Source: Bugula neritina
Taxonomy: Eukaryota > Bryozoa > Gymnolaemata > Cheilostomatida > Bugulidae
Direction of reading: 5' to 3'
Length of the DNA stretch: 64,000 nt
Assembly: GCA_964035545.1 (NCBI GenBank)
Contig: OZ037768.1
Span: 9,787,241 to 9,851,240 of the forward strand
Position 1 is the stretch's first letter, and each line of letters starts with the position of its first letter. Below are positions 38,101-53,100 of the stretch, piece by piece. The notes beneath the pieces were generated by a model, which had not been told where the DNA came from, did not search any database, and worked only from the letters and a program-made list of their open reading frames with translations. The position numbers were made by a program, and so were the translations under genes.

Positions 38101-41100
38101 AATTGCCAGCATAACTGGGCATTTGGTATGTTTTTGTAAGGACAACATATTTCGATAATCGACTTTTTTGCGTTTTAATTAGAACTGCCTTCATCAACTG
38201 GGTTCTCTCTGCTTGTCCACATTTGTCTAGGCCTGTGCTCGAACCATTAGACCACAGCTGCTCCCATTTGTAATATTCAAATAATATCTTTAAATATTAA
38301 TACACTGTAGTGATATATTTAAACTGTAGATTGAAAAAGAGGCTCTCCTGAATGAAGCCTATCACAAGGCTGCAGCTAAACAGGATGAGCTAAAGTCAGA
38401 GTTCAAGCAGACAGTTGCTGACCTCTGCTCTACTCACGAGCAGCAGATGAGCAGTCAGCTGTCGCAGCTCAGAGAGTCCCTGGAGGCGGAACATGCTGTT
38501 GCTCTAGAACAACTCACACAGCGTCTCCAGGACTCCAAACAGCAATCTGTAGATTCTTTAGCTGAGCAACACGGTGCACAGATTTCTGAGCTAAATTCAG
38601 AAATAAGTTCTCTTAGAAGCCAAGTAAGTTGTCCTCTAATGCTAATGGTATATTTATCCACTTGCTGCTCAATATACTTGCATGCTTGTTGTAATATTAT
38701 CCTGAAACATAATTTTCACTGAAAGCTGCACTGATATTTTATATATTTGTAACGTGCTAATACTTCTATAAATACTATAATACTAATACTTCTATGGAGA
38801 TGTGTTAATGCTTTCAGATGGAGGCAGTAAAGGCAAATCATACTGATAATTTGAATCAGTTAGAAAATGAGTATAAAATAGTCTTAGATGCTGTCCAGTC
38901 AGAGAAACAAGAAGTAAGTGAGCTTGAGTCTACAGTGTAAATCAATTAGTAGGCAATTAGCAGTTGGCAATTCACACAGCCTCTTGTATTTAGACCTGGA
39001 GATGTTACATCTGTTGTTGATTATAGACTTTCCTTGTATATGGCTGCCATTTTATCCTTCCAACGTTTACACTGTTGTACATGTAGATGCATGTAGATCT
39101 CAATGCAATGTACATGAATTAGTGTTGAAATTATGGGCCATGCCCTTCATTTAAAAATATTTTCAAGGATATGTTGTATGCAACACAAAATCATCGATAA
39201 GACAATATTGTAATTAGTTTCCACGGAAACACCCTTTCTAATTATTTATGTATTATTTAGGTAGAGGATTCGTTGATGAAAGTCACAGAAGAGTACAGCT
39301 CACTGAAAAAATGTAACTATTATATTTATTGCTTATATACTGGATATGTGTTTAGATTTACTAACTGTCCATTCTTTTTCCTGAACATAATTTTGTAAAA
39401 TGTAAAGCAGTCTGCAGTGGAAATTTGCTTTGCTCTGCCACTGAGCTATAGAGGCTTGTTGTCACAACATTGATAAGTTATGTTTATTATAGGCTTGTTT
39501 ATTATAGGCTGTTTGTGGTCAGTTCTGATTTTTGTTGCTCATCCATTGCCAATTTTGACACATTTTTACTCATTTGACAGCTCTTGAAAATGGCGAGGCA
39601 CCAGCTCTCGTCTCACTGAGGCAGGATTTAGAATCTCTCCATAAAGAGGAAATGGATGAATTGCGCTCAGAGTACGACACGGCCATTGCTAGTCTCACCG
39701 AAAGACATCAAGAAGAGGTTGCTAAATTCCAAGTGGATATCGAGGCACAATCCAATGAGTAAGGCTATAGCCTTAGATTGCGCAGTTTTTATCTGGATTT
39801 CTAAGCATATAGAAATCAGCATTTAGAAATCAATACATGTTTAGTAAAATTTTGGAATCATTGAAACTCTAGATTAGAAGCGTTGAAACACTAACAATAC
39901 AGCTACATTTTTGATGATCAGTTTGCAAGAGAGATAGCAAGATGAATAGTTTGATGAACCTGCTGTGTCGAATCTGTTTTAATGAGCACGTTTGTTGTTA
40001 CAGGTTACTCAAAGAGTCTCTGGAGCAGAAACAAGCTGATGTCAAGGCTGTTATAAAAGAATATGAAGCTAAGGTGGAAGAAACTCAAGCTAAGATGAGA
40101 CAGGAACATAATACGGTGGTGAGTATTCTGGTGTCATTAGTCACCATGTCTGTCCTGAACATTATCCAACTGCTTATCATTAGGATACTCCGGATGGGAA
40201 ACTTTTTTGTATTTGAAAGGAAAGATAGGCAGCTGATGATGCTGCCATTTCTACTGCTTTTGTTGCTGCCACAAATTTCATTTTTCTTCAACATAGCTTG
40301 TTCATTATGCACATTCTTTTTGTATCTAACATGATTTTAATTTTGTGCATTCGTTATTTTATTTACGTAATATTCTACGTTTATTTTTTTTCATAGCTGG
40401 AGGAAATGAGGCTTCAGTGTGAGAGAGATATAGAGACTGAGAAACTAGCCCTAGCTTCTAGGTTAGAGGAGGCCCAAGGTGATTATGACAGGCAAATAAA
40501 GAGCTGCGAGTTGCAAGTTATTGAGAGATTTGAAAAAGCCGAGGCTGACCTAAAGGTATTACAAATAAAACTGTAATTTTGATGGTTTTAATTGTGTGTG
40601 GATCTTCTTTTTTTACAGTGAGCACAGGTGTAGTTTTCAATGCCAAGTAATTGAGACTCAATTAGAGTTGCAAAGTTTTTGTGTTTCTGTACAATAAATG
40701 TAATCAAAGCAGTGTATGCTTTTTACTTTAATCTGCAGTTTGTAGTTTTTGTATAATCATTTGGTTATGAAAGTTATAGAGCGTTTAAATTGTGTGGTAT
40801 TTGATGAAATATCTACAGTCTTGCCTAATGCTTCAATTTATTGGTTGGTTGAGCTAATCTGCTGCCTTCTGTATTGCAGGAACACCAGTCTACCATTGAC
40901 ATGCTGGCTGATGAAATCCAAACTCTTGAAGCTGACAAGATGTACCAGTCAGGTTGCTGTCTTACGTTTATATAAGATGTTGTGAGATTTGTGATTATTT
41001 TCATCAAAATACTCTTAAAAATGTATAGACTATAGAATATCCTAGTCAAGGAACTGTGTCATAAATTCAATGAACTAGAAGCTATCTCCACATAGCCTAA

Positions 41101-44100
41101 GTTTGAGAAAGATAAAATTGTTCAGTACAAGTGTGACAAGAGACAATCAAGTTATACAGAAATTTGGGTTTAAAAAAATTTGTTTGATCACCCCATCATT
41201 GAACTTGGAAATCTAACTTTTCGAATTGATTTTTGATTTCATTTTCATGTTATGTATTATAGTGATTTTCTAGTAGATTGTAGGTTTTAAATTATCAATC
41301 TGTTGGTTTGTTCAGGTGTTATTGAGCAGCTAAAGGAGAAGTACAGAGTAGATCTAGATGAAGGTGTGTACCATATACTTTGTGTAATTATTATACTTTG
41401 TGTAGAACATGAGCAGTTATAATATTTATTACTGCATAGCTGTGTGTAGCTGATTCTTTAATGTTGGCTTCAATATGCAGTTAAATGAAGTATTGTTTGA
41501 TTTTGATGTATATGTGGGTTAAAGTGGGCTATTCAATTGGAAATGTTTGAAAAAACATCTTTGTACTCACATTCTACTGAGAGAAGCATAGTGCTTATGA
41601 TTTTGGTTGCAATCTATATTCTATATAAAGCTACAAAGTTGTTTAGTTTTACTGGAAATATATTTTTATAGCTGGATTGCATGTATACTCTAAGTATATT
41701 AGTATATGTACATATATACATATTATATACTCTAAGTAGATTAGTGTATGTACATATATACATATTATATACTCTACAGTATATTACTATATGTACATAT
41801 ATACATATTATATACTCTACAGTCTATTACTGCTATAGGCAACTATTACTGCAGCCTTCCAGGTGTGCAATTCTTAAGCCTTTTATTCATCTCTTATATA
41901 AGTGAGTTTGAAACTGTTTAAATTTTGAAAACTAACGGTTGAATAAATTTAATGATATAATGGCTAAAAAGCTCATTTATCTGAAGTAGCTTGGCTAATG
42001 ATAAAGAGTACAACAGCGATACACTCTTCTCTTTAGTGCTGTCGAGTGATTGTTCAACTTTATATGAGCTACTGTCAAATAAAAGCTATTTAATCTTATG
42101 AGAAAATATTTATAAATATTTCTGTAGCTCAACAGAAGGCTGATGACTTGGATGCCGCACATGTAGAAGAGTTGAAGATTTTAGCAGACGAACACGACTT
42201 GCAGTTACAGCAGCTGCGAGATAAACTAGCCAGTCAGCTGGATGCTATGTCTACAGAGTTATCCGACCTCCAGGCTAACCACGAGGGGGAGTTACTTCAA
42301 CTGAGAGCTGCACATAATAAATTGATGGAAGAAGCGTTGCTTGAGCAACATAACAACACGGAGCAGGATATACTTTTGAGGAATGAGGCTATGGAGTCTG
42401 AAAGAGAGGCTTGGGAAGCCGAGAGAGAGGCTCATGAAGCCGAGGTGCAGGCCTTGGAGCATCAAATAAATCTGGAGAGACAAGAATACAAGTCTAAGGT
42501 GGAGTCTCACAGCTCCGTTGTTAGAGATCTAGAAAAGCAGTTGCTGAATGAAAGAACTCTGGCTAAGGTAAGGGCTACCATGTGTATATTTTGTTATGTA
42601 TGTTCTGTAACAACTTAATGAGAAAGTATATATTATGAAACTTATTAGCAGCTGGTAATCCTACATTATTTTTTTCTAGGCTTCACACTTTCTACGCTGT
42701 GAAAATGACTTAGTCGTAAATTATTACTACTACTTTAGGCTGTTCAGCCATTTTCATTAGTGTTAAAATGGCTTTTTATTTTCATTTGTAGCCTGTGTTT
42801 AAAACTACATTTTATGGTACAATATCTCATTATAATTCCCTTGCTGTGTTTGCTAGTGTCAAATTGCAATAATTTTGATTTAATAGAGACTTTTTGCTGC
42901 ATAAAAGATCCTCTTTGCTAAAATAATACAAGTTTGCCCTACTTGTTTTGCTGTAATTGTTTAAGCCATTACCTCTTGTGTATAGTATGCTATTTACTTG
43001 TTGTGAATTGTTTATGCATTCATAGCTTGCGTTGTATTGAATGAAGAGTTAATATCACTCGCTAGCAGCATACACTGTGCTAGAGACCGCCCATTCATTA
43101 ACTAGGTGTTGGCGTGGGCAGCCGTGCCGTTCCTATCTGTTCAAACAATGCTAATAATACACACTAGATAGAGTAAGCTTACTTTTATTTAGCTAGATAG
43201 TTTAGTGTTAATAGAATATTGCTATCAATCGTCAGTTTTATTAAATTTAAATTAAGTTTTATCACCTTCAGTGAGTTGTTTGGGCTTTACACTGTCTGAT
43301 TGATTGGTGCAGTAGTTTGTTTGCTGAAGCTGCCTAGTACTGAGCTGAAGTGGTAGTAACAGCTAACTTAGATAGCCTCTTCTGGTACATCTGGTGTACC
43401 ACATGACTACTGCTACATACTGAGTTGTGTTATGGTAAGATAACTTGTATGAATGGTTAGTGTAAGGAATTACTGTGTCGTATCAGGAGACATCCTCTGT
43501 TTGGATTGACAAGATGTCTGAGCTTCAGACAGAGCAGGAACACCGTAACCAAGAGTACAAGGACAGTCTGTCAGATATAGAGAAAACCTACCAGAAACAG
43601 ATAGACTCCCTGAAGGAGCACCTGCAGAGAATCATTACTGAAAGTCATCAGAAAGATGACTTGATAGAGCAGGTTAGTGACTGTCATTTATTTGTGGCTC
43701 TGCTAGTAGTTTTAATTACTATACCAGGTGTGTAGAGTTGATAGCTGTACAGCCATTCTTGTTTAGAAATTTGCTGTTTTACAAACTGCAAAATTTAGAT
43801 GGGTGAGTGAAACAGAACCTTGATAATGAACTTGATAATTTAATTAATTAATGTATCGCCAGTGTTAATGCCTGAAATGAAGAGTAGGGCTAAGGTGCAT
43901 AGTCAAGGTGGTTTTACTACTTTCACAGTATTTCTAGAAGTAGTGAAATACCAGATATTAATTTATATATCAGGAATCCTATTTTATTTGCATTCCAGTT
44001 TTAATGATTTGTTCAATACATTTTGTTTTAAACAAATTTGAAATGGATTTTGTAACCATCTGTTGTGTGTTGAACACATTAATTATTGAATTGTTAGAAC

Positions 44101-47100
44101 TACTATACACACAAACATACTGGTGTATCTGCATATATATGTAATAGTTTCATACAGTTAGCAGGCAAGACATGAAGCTAAGTTTGTAAACTAATATAAG
44201 TGTGTGTAAATAAAGGCTGCTTGGTAGTGAATTATCAGTGGTTTATGTCAGTAGTTTGATGTGAGATAGATGTAGCTTTTTTGATGCATATCTGTGATTG
44301 ATGTTAGGTGCTAGAGTAAAGGGAGTTTGTTGTACACTGTTTACACAATGTTCTTGTCAAAGTGGAGTTCTTTGTTAAGCTGCCTAATTAAAAATCTTAG
44401 AATTACATGCTTGAAGTTACATCTCTGTAGAATTATTTGTAACTTTACCTTGATTACAAGTTTACAGCCACTTCATTAATTTAATCAAGTTTGAAGATTT
44501 GCTCAAATGTGAATGTGTCTAGCATAGTCTGTTATTGTTGAAGTTGCAAATGTTTCAGAGTTGAAGCTTGCATAATGCATTGTCCAAACCTTTCATAGAC
44601 TCTGCTTTTGTTTACAGTTGAAAGCGGAAAAAGCTAAGCTCCAGGATCAGATTTCAACCTCTTCTGATTCTAAGGATTTAATCTCTCAACTGCAGGTTGA
44701 TTTAGATCACCTGAAGCAGGAGAAGTATGTGTAGTGTATACTATAGAGTAGAGGCTATAGACTATAGACTATAGTGTATGTCACTTATACACAGGCAGCT
44801 TGCTCTGCTGCTCATATTCTATATGAAAACCTTTTCTTGAATAAATGATGTGCCACTTCATTCCTTGAGGATTAGCGTAACATTTGATCAATAATTTCCT
44901 TTCAAATCTATTTGATGCCCAGGTAATGACAGCAATTACAGTGGTTTGCAGTGGTTGAAATTATACTGTCACACTAAATTTTTGAACCTCCTCTCTAGTA
45001 TTAGTAATTGCTTGAATTGTAAAGTCTAAAAATAGCACTTTTTAATACGCTGTAAGAAAATGTCTGTCATTCAGAAATGCAGACTGGTTAGTATTTTATT
45101 TATAAGTTGATGTGATTATCCTTCCCTTCACAATTGGCATAGATGAATTAATATTAAATGAAAAGTTATAACATTTTAGAGAATGATTTAAAGAGCTCTT
45201 GATACTTTCCCATGCATTTAAAGCAGATCAACCTGTGCAATGCACTCGAGTCTCAATTAACGTTCTTAAATAATCTTGACCTCTTTAGTATGTGAAACTC
45301 AGATTGTCTGTTATATTCAGTGGCAGAGTGTTCATCTATAATGAATTACAGTGCTGTGCCTTCTTTTAGATTGCTCTTTTAATGTCTTTACCCTGTTTGG
45401 CTTTGCATGGTTTTTCAATGCCCTGTGTTTCAGGGAATCTATTGGAGCTACCAACCAGAAACTTCTAGAACTTCTGTCCAACAATGTAGAGACACATCGG
45501 TCTCTTGAGTCACACATCCTCAAACGTATCGGCCCTGTTGATGGATTCTCTCAAAGTGGCAGGAGCACTCCTGTAAATAGGCCACAGCGACCTAATTCCA
45601 CGGCTGGCAAGTGTTTTATTCTATATTTGCATTTTTAGCGCTAATCATGTATGTGACAATATGGCATTAAATTGTTCTTCTTAAATCATGTTATTGTTAG
45701 TACTATTGGAGTTATTCCCCCAATGTACTATAATGCTGTAGGATTTGTAGGTACAACTGCACTTGATTGTTTAAATGTAATTGATTTAATGAGTTATTAA
45801 AATAAAATTGTGTTGTATATTATAAGTTATTGTTTCAGTTGATGGTAATGTGGGTGGAGCCAGCAATATGGGTGGCGCCAGCAATGTGGGAGGTGCTTCT
45901 TCCCGGGGAGATGCGGGCACACCTACTCCACACGAGAAAAGTTTTGACTCTGAGATGGCCGATGAAGGTTTGGATTTGAGTCACATGTCACACCCCAGGG
46001 AAGCCTCCATGTTTGTTGGTCCTTCCCTACAGTTCAGTGAGGAGGAGACTGTGATAGGTGAGTGACTATATGTGTAGTCTGGGTTTTGTACAACTGCCTG
46101 CTTGTGTGTGTCTATTATATGGATGTATATTGGACTGGTGGAAGTAAGGCTATAGTGTAATTCTGTGTTGGTAGTCTCTGGAACATCAGCTCTCTCGTTA
46201 CAGAATCTGGACGCCACCTGCAGGAAGTGGTGGACATGCTACTTTCTCGCATTGAAAATGTTAATGCTGAGCTCGAGGAAGCTAGGAGGGAGCAAGTAGA
46301 AATTTTCCAGAAACTCTCCGACAAGACAACTCAAGTAACGGCGTTGGAAAGGTAATATAACCCCCCCTAACTGGTTTCACATACAAGTTGTTTGTTGCAT
46401 GACAGCAGTGGCTGTATTCTCACCATTGTTATATCTGTTATATTAGGTTTACTCTAGTTAATGTACAGTCTATTCTGTTAGACTAAAATATAAAGTAGTC
46501 ATTTCTTGTTGAAAATGTGTAAACTTTGTTATATTATACTATATTGTATTCTTAGCATTGAAAGCAGGTAACTATTCTTCTGTTTTCTTTTTCTTTGTTA
46601 TTTAGTGTCTGCCGGCATTTCTCTTTCAATCTCTCATCAGCTATCATCATAATCCAAACTCTCTATCACAGTGAGAATATTCATCCCTGTTCTATACTAT
46701 ATATAATTTAATTTGATAGTATGTATTGTTGCAAAAATTAAGAAATTAATTAGACTACAGCGGAGTTGAACTGAACTCTCATAATATTTAGATTTTCAAT
46801 TTATTCAATTAGTCAACCTCAGTTAATAAGAATTTGAAAACTCACTCCACATTAATATATTCATGTTACAGACAAATTCTTATCTATGCTAGTACCACCA
46901 AAATTTATCTTATTATATTCTATTCTATTATCTATATTTTATCATTCTAGTTGTTATAGCTGGTTGTTTATAGTTTGCTTGCTTTGCAGTTGATCAAAAG
47001 TTCTTGTTTATTTATACATGTATGTACAATGAGCTGGCTGCAGTCGTTGTTGAATGTTTAGAAATATAATTTGTTCCCTTTGCAAAAGCCGTCGGAAATT

Positions 47101-50100
47101 GAAATTTATAAGATGCATGTTTTAGAATCCTTCAAGTTTTAATGAGATTTTCAAAAAAAGTTTTTCATGGCCAATATCTTTAGTAAGATCCGTCAGGAAT
47201 TGATTAGATAGACACTAATTATAGGCAAACCAAGTAGGATAATGTCAGGTCTATACTTGATGGTGGCCGCAGAGTGGTATTTCTACTGTCACACACATAA
47301 ATTAGCAATACTGTGATGCACCATGATGTCTGTGCTATAAGAGTCTATTCACACATTCTACTGCATGTATAGCGAGTTGAAGAGGTCAGACGCGGCTGCC
47401 ACTGAGATAGGAGAGCAGTTGGATCAGGCACTAGAAGAGAACACATATTTGAAGAGCTCAAATGGGCAGCAGCAAGGTATTTTCATTCATCTTCAGTTCT
47501 TTACTTTCACTGCTTGGGATAATTACCTGTTCTATAAAATTTATGCATATTTTATGTTGTTTTTCAGTTTAATTTTAGCCATGCATCTTAAAGTATATAT
47601 AAACATGTGAGCTGCATGTGATGGGTCGTCTAGTATGATGCTCCGCTATACTTTAGAAGTGGTTACGGAGTTGCGACACACAGAAAGTGACCTAAGTCAA
47701 GAATTGAGTGAAACTAAGGAGAAATTATCGTCTATAGAGGAGCAGTTTGCTATCATTCAGTCTGATTTGCTCACCTTACAAAATGAGCGCGATGCCGTGG
47801 AAGAGATGAAGCGTCACGTGGAGATGCAATATCAAGCATTGTCAAACGACGCCACCGACTCGGAAAGTCGTAAGTTTATCTGCGTACAAGTCAACTTTGT
47901 CCTTCTATATGACTTTCTTTTGCTTGTAGTAAGCATGTACGTACCTGCATACATGCTCTCTTTGCTATATCTTTGTGTGCTCTATATTTTGTACTGTGTA
48001 ACTTTCCTCATCTTTATATCAAACACCCTTGCTTACCCCTATTAGCTCTGGTGTATTCTCTTTTGCTGGTTATAATATAATTTTGTGACAGCTGCCCATA
48101 CTTTTGCTGTTTAACCTGAAATTGTTACTTTTGTATTAGGCTATGCAATATTTCTTTACCTGCATGCTACGCTTATTGCAGCAGAAAAAGGGGGAGATAA
48201 CTCTCAACTATCAGGTAGTGTCTATTTGCACTATTTTGGTGCTTGCCGTGTCTGGGTCCACACTGTAGAATCTAGATTATATCCCCTCTCCCTGCCTGTT
48301 TCTATCTATCCTAAGTCTACAAATATTGATATCAATATAATATTAATTCTTTGTCTCTGTGTCTATTCAAATGTTATAACAGCAAGTGTTGACAAATCAT
48401 GTTTTCATGTGAAATTTATATTTAAATGTTTAGTATAATTATACGGTTTTTCTAATGGTTCAAAAGGTCAAATTTCAAACTTTTTATGTTTACTTCTACA
48501 TAGTTGATTAGTTGAAATGTACCAAGTTGATTTTACTAAGTAGCCATTTAGATTTGTTGCACACATCTTATAAACTAGAGCAGGTTGAGTTGAGGATATA
48601 GTTATACATTGAACTGATATTCCTGATTCTGTTGTGATTAGTGATAATAATGAAGAACCTAACATGGTATAATGGTGGCTGGAAGTGTGGGTTCTGTGTT
48701 GGTATAGCCTATAAATGTTTCCCTTTTCATTTCCATATCTTTCTGTTTCCCATTACATTTATGCTGCAATGAAACTGTGTGAAAGTGGATAATTCTAATA
48801 CTGCTTATTGTGGTGTTGAAATCCTCACTGAAAGTGTATGTTTGATTAATCCACCTGGAAAGGAATTCCTAATCACACCATATGGTTTGCTAAGAAGCTA
48901 CCTGATGGCTTATTGCATAATTATTTTCATTGGATAAAATGTATTGTTTTTAGAGTTGATCACTTTGAACTCTCAACTTGCTACAGAAAAAGTCCAAATA
49001 CAGTCAGAGTACGAAAGTAGAGTCACCGAGTATGAGGAAAGAGTAAAGGTATAAACCAGTCACTCATTCTGTATTCTTTAAGTCTTCCAGATGTAAACAC
49101 TTCTACCGGAATGCTCTAGAAATGTTTACTGGAACCTCCTTTCTTTGTGTAGTTGGTGTATAGTTTTTGTCCTTATAATTTCTAGTAGTAGCATTCATGT
49201 GTGTTAACATTGTTCTATTCGCACAATGATTTCCTCACATAGTTATATGTATTCACCATTGCTTGACTTATTGTAGTCCTTGGAAGAACAGCTACTAGAT
49301 TTAGCTAAAGAGCGGGACTCAAAAGTCAACGCCCTTCTCAGTCAGCAGCGAGATCTTGAGCTAAAGGTTGAGAGTCTTGAGAAAAATCTTAATCGAGACA
49401 AACAATTTTATGAAGTAAGAAATTTTATGCCACCTCCAAGTAATGTAAATATGTCATCATACAGATAATGGCAGCTTGTCTAGATGCAGAGTTTTCAAGA
49501 TTTATATAACTTATTCTTAGTCAAATCTGTTTATATATATTACATATTGTTTTATAAAACAGCAACAGACAATGGAGAGAGAGACTGAACGTGATGAGCA
49601 TGCCTCAGTTGCCAACCTTCTCAAAGAAACTTTAGACAAGTGTAAGAGTCAGGAGGAGCTAATTGCTGATCTTCAGTCGCAGGTAGCATTTATTAGGGAT
49701 GCACAGTAAGCTATGTCTATGTAACATGTTATATTGTGTTTCTAATCGGTCCTTCTGTTTGTCTTCAATGAGCCTCCGTTCTTGAGGACGTGTAAGCAGG
49801 GAACTTTTGTTATGTTTATGCTGTGTTTGTTATTTATATAATTTATAGTCATTTTACACTAAAAGGTTATGTTTTTAATCTTCCAGCTGTCTCATACCGT
49901 GGAAGAGCTGCACAGCACAGCAATATCACATATTGCTGGGGCTCAGGAAAGCCTGGATCAGTCTCAGCTGACTAGGGCGGAGCTAGACGACAAGGATGAC
50001 ACAATTGCTGACATGAAGAAGATGATGGACTCGTTAGAGGCGGAGCTACAGACTTCTATTCACAGAGAGGCTGGTCTTCGTCAGGTATTGAATATTTCAG

Positions 50101-53100
50101 GTTATATGTGGCAGTATGATACATGTATTATATTATAGAATGTAATATTCTAATGAAACTATTTAAGGTCATATTAGCCTGTCATAGTAGTTATAGGGTA
50201 ATAATTAGTTTATAGTTTAGTGTGTAGATTGAACTGTGACCAGATTTGTATTACTTTTGCAGGCAGCTCATTTGTAAAGCTCGAAAAATAGTTTTAATAA
50301 TGGATTGTAGAAAATGAGTTGCAACAAAGTAGTATTTTCATATAAGAACTTTACCTCACATGTTACATTTCTGAAATTGTTTATCACTCTGTAGGTGTGT
50401 TTGAAAAGTTTTGGACTAAGGCCAACTTCTGTAATGTTTAATTCTGAAAATGTTGTTAGAAACTGGATTCGCTGCAAAAGACGAGTCAAGTAGACCAGAC
50501 GACATATGAAGAGCCCCCTCAGCTGACTCAGCACAATGTAATTAGTGAGCTGAGTGAGCGGCTGGAAGAAAGTCTCAAGGCTATACAGATACTCAAAGAA
50601 GAAAGAGACAACCTCACGGACCAAATGGAGGCACTGAAGAATTTATCTGAGGTTACTGTTTAAAAATTAAGAGTTTCAGCGTCTTTTGTCATGAGATACC
50701 TTGTTTTATTCTCCTCTTTCTCAGATTCAATTCTGTTGCTTTAAAATTTGTTTCATTCGAGTTTGTATTTAATTAGTGCCCCAAGACGATTGAACAATTT
50801 TGATTATTTCAATTTCTATCAAAGTCACTATCTGATATTTTCACTATTTGGATTTCTTGCTCTGATATAAATGGTTAGTTGGACTCAACTAACAAGCCTA
50901 TACTTCTATTCCACTTGTTGAGGCTATTCTTCTACATTAACTTCACTATAAACATTTACTTTAAATCTGTCTTATAAAACCCTCGTGTATCCTATCACTA
51001 AGTTAGGTAAGCAACTCAACCTGAACAAACTGTTCAGTCAAAATGGTTGTCAATCAGACATTTCTCAACTTTATTAACATGCTTAGGTTTCTGGCCAGGC
51101 TATAGCTGTTCTAGTATTGTTGTAGGAATACATGCAGGAGAAGGCAACTCTCCAGAACTCGGTGTACGAGCACCTTAATGACATTAGTATGTTGAAGTCT
51201 CAGCTTGAAACCCTTAGGCACCAAACCAGCAGCAAACCAGGAGAGACCTCTAGGGCAGAGGCTCTGGTTGAAGAGCTACATGTGCTCCAGGATAAGTTGG
51301 AAAGGAAGGAGGAAGAGGTGAGTTGGTTCTTCTGTTTATAACGTAGAGCAGCACCTCGGCTTCAATGTGCTGATAGTTCTTTGGTATACTGAAGACGGGC
51401 ATATAAGTAATGGCAGAACAAAGTATTTTCTTGCTCATACTTTTGTCAAATGTTGAATTATTGCATTTTATATATTAGAACTAGTTTCATTCATTTATAT
51501 TACAGGGCACTACTTTGTTATCAGTTTTGTGTGTGTGACATTCATCATACCATATTTATCTTGCTAATATTTATTTATATCTCGTAAACCATTTATGATT
51601 CTTGCCTGAGTAGATTTACACATTGTCTATAATGATTTTGGTTTCTCCAATAGTTGGCAGCGTTGACAGAACGACTACAATCCGCTGAGAAATCTCTGGC
51701 CCACCATGAAGATGATGAGAAGCTGAACATGCTGGAGTTACAGCAAGTCATCGAGCAGGAGAGGGAAAGATCAGCTGAGCTGGAGGAGGCAGTGACTCAG
51801 CTACAGGTGAGTTCTCCGATCTACCATACTAAGTACATATCATAGTAAGTACATATCATAGTAAGTACATATCGTAGTAAGTAACACATACCATAGTAAG
51901 TACATACCATAGTAAGAACATACCATAGTAAGTAACACATACCATAGTAAGTACATACCATAGTAAGTACATACCATAGTAATTACATACCATAGTAACA
52001 CATACCATAGTAAGTACATACCATAGTAAGTACATACCATAGTAAGTACATACCATAGCAAGTACATACCATAGCAAGTACATACCATAGTAAGTAACAC
52101 ATACCATAGTAAGTACATACCATAGTAAGTACATACCATAGTAATTACATACCATAGTAACACATACCATAGTAAGTACATACCATAGTAAGTACATACC
52201 ATAGTAAGTACATACCATAGTAAGTACATACCATAGCAAGTACATACCATAGCAAGTACATACCATAGTAAGTAACACATACCATAGTAAGTACATACCA
52301 TAGTAAGTACATACCATAGTAATTACATACCATAGTAACACATACCATAGTAAGTACATACCATAGTAAGTACATACCATAGTAAGTAACACATACCATA
52401 GTAAGTACATACCATAGTAAGTACATACCATAGTAATTACATACCATAGTAACACATACCATAGTAACACATACCATAGTAAGTACATACCATAGTAAGT
52501 ACATACCATAGTAAGTACATACCATAGTAAGTACATACCATAGCAAGTACATACCATAGCAAGTACATACCATAGTAAGTAACACATACCATAGTAAGTA
52601 ACACATACCATAGTAAGTACATACCATAGTAATTACATACCATAGTAATTACATACCATAGTAACACATACCATAGTAAGTACATACCATAGTAAGTACA
52701 TACCATAGTAATTACATACCATAGTAACACATACCATAGTAAGTACATACCATAGTAAGTACATACCATAGTAAGTACATACCATAGTAAGTACATACCA
52801 TAGCAAGTACATACCATAGCAAGTACATACCATAGTAAGTAACACATACCATAGTAAGTACATACCATAGTAAGTACATACCATAGTAAGTAACACATAC
52901 CATAGTAAGTACATACCATAGTAAGTACATACCATAGTAATTACATACCATAGTAACACATACCATAGTAACACATACCATAGTAAGTACATACCATAGT
53001 AAGTACATACCATAGTAAGTACATACCATAGTAAGTACATACCATAGTAAGTACATACCATAGCAAGTACATACCATAGCAAGTACATACCATAGTAAGT

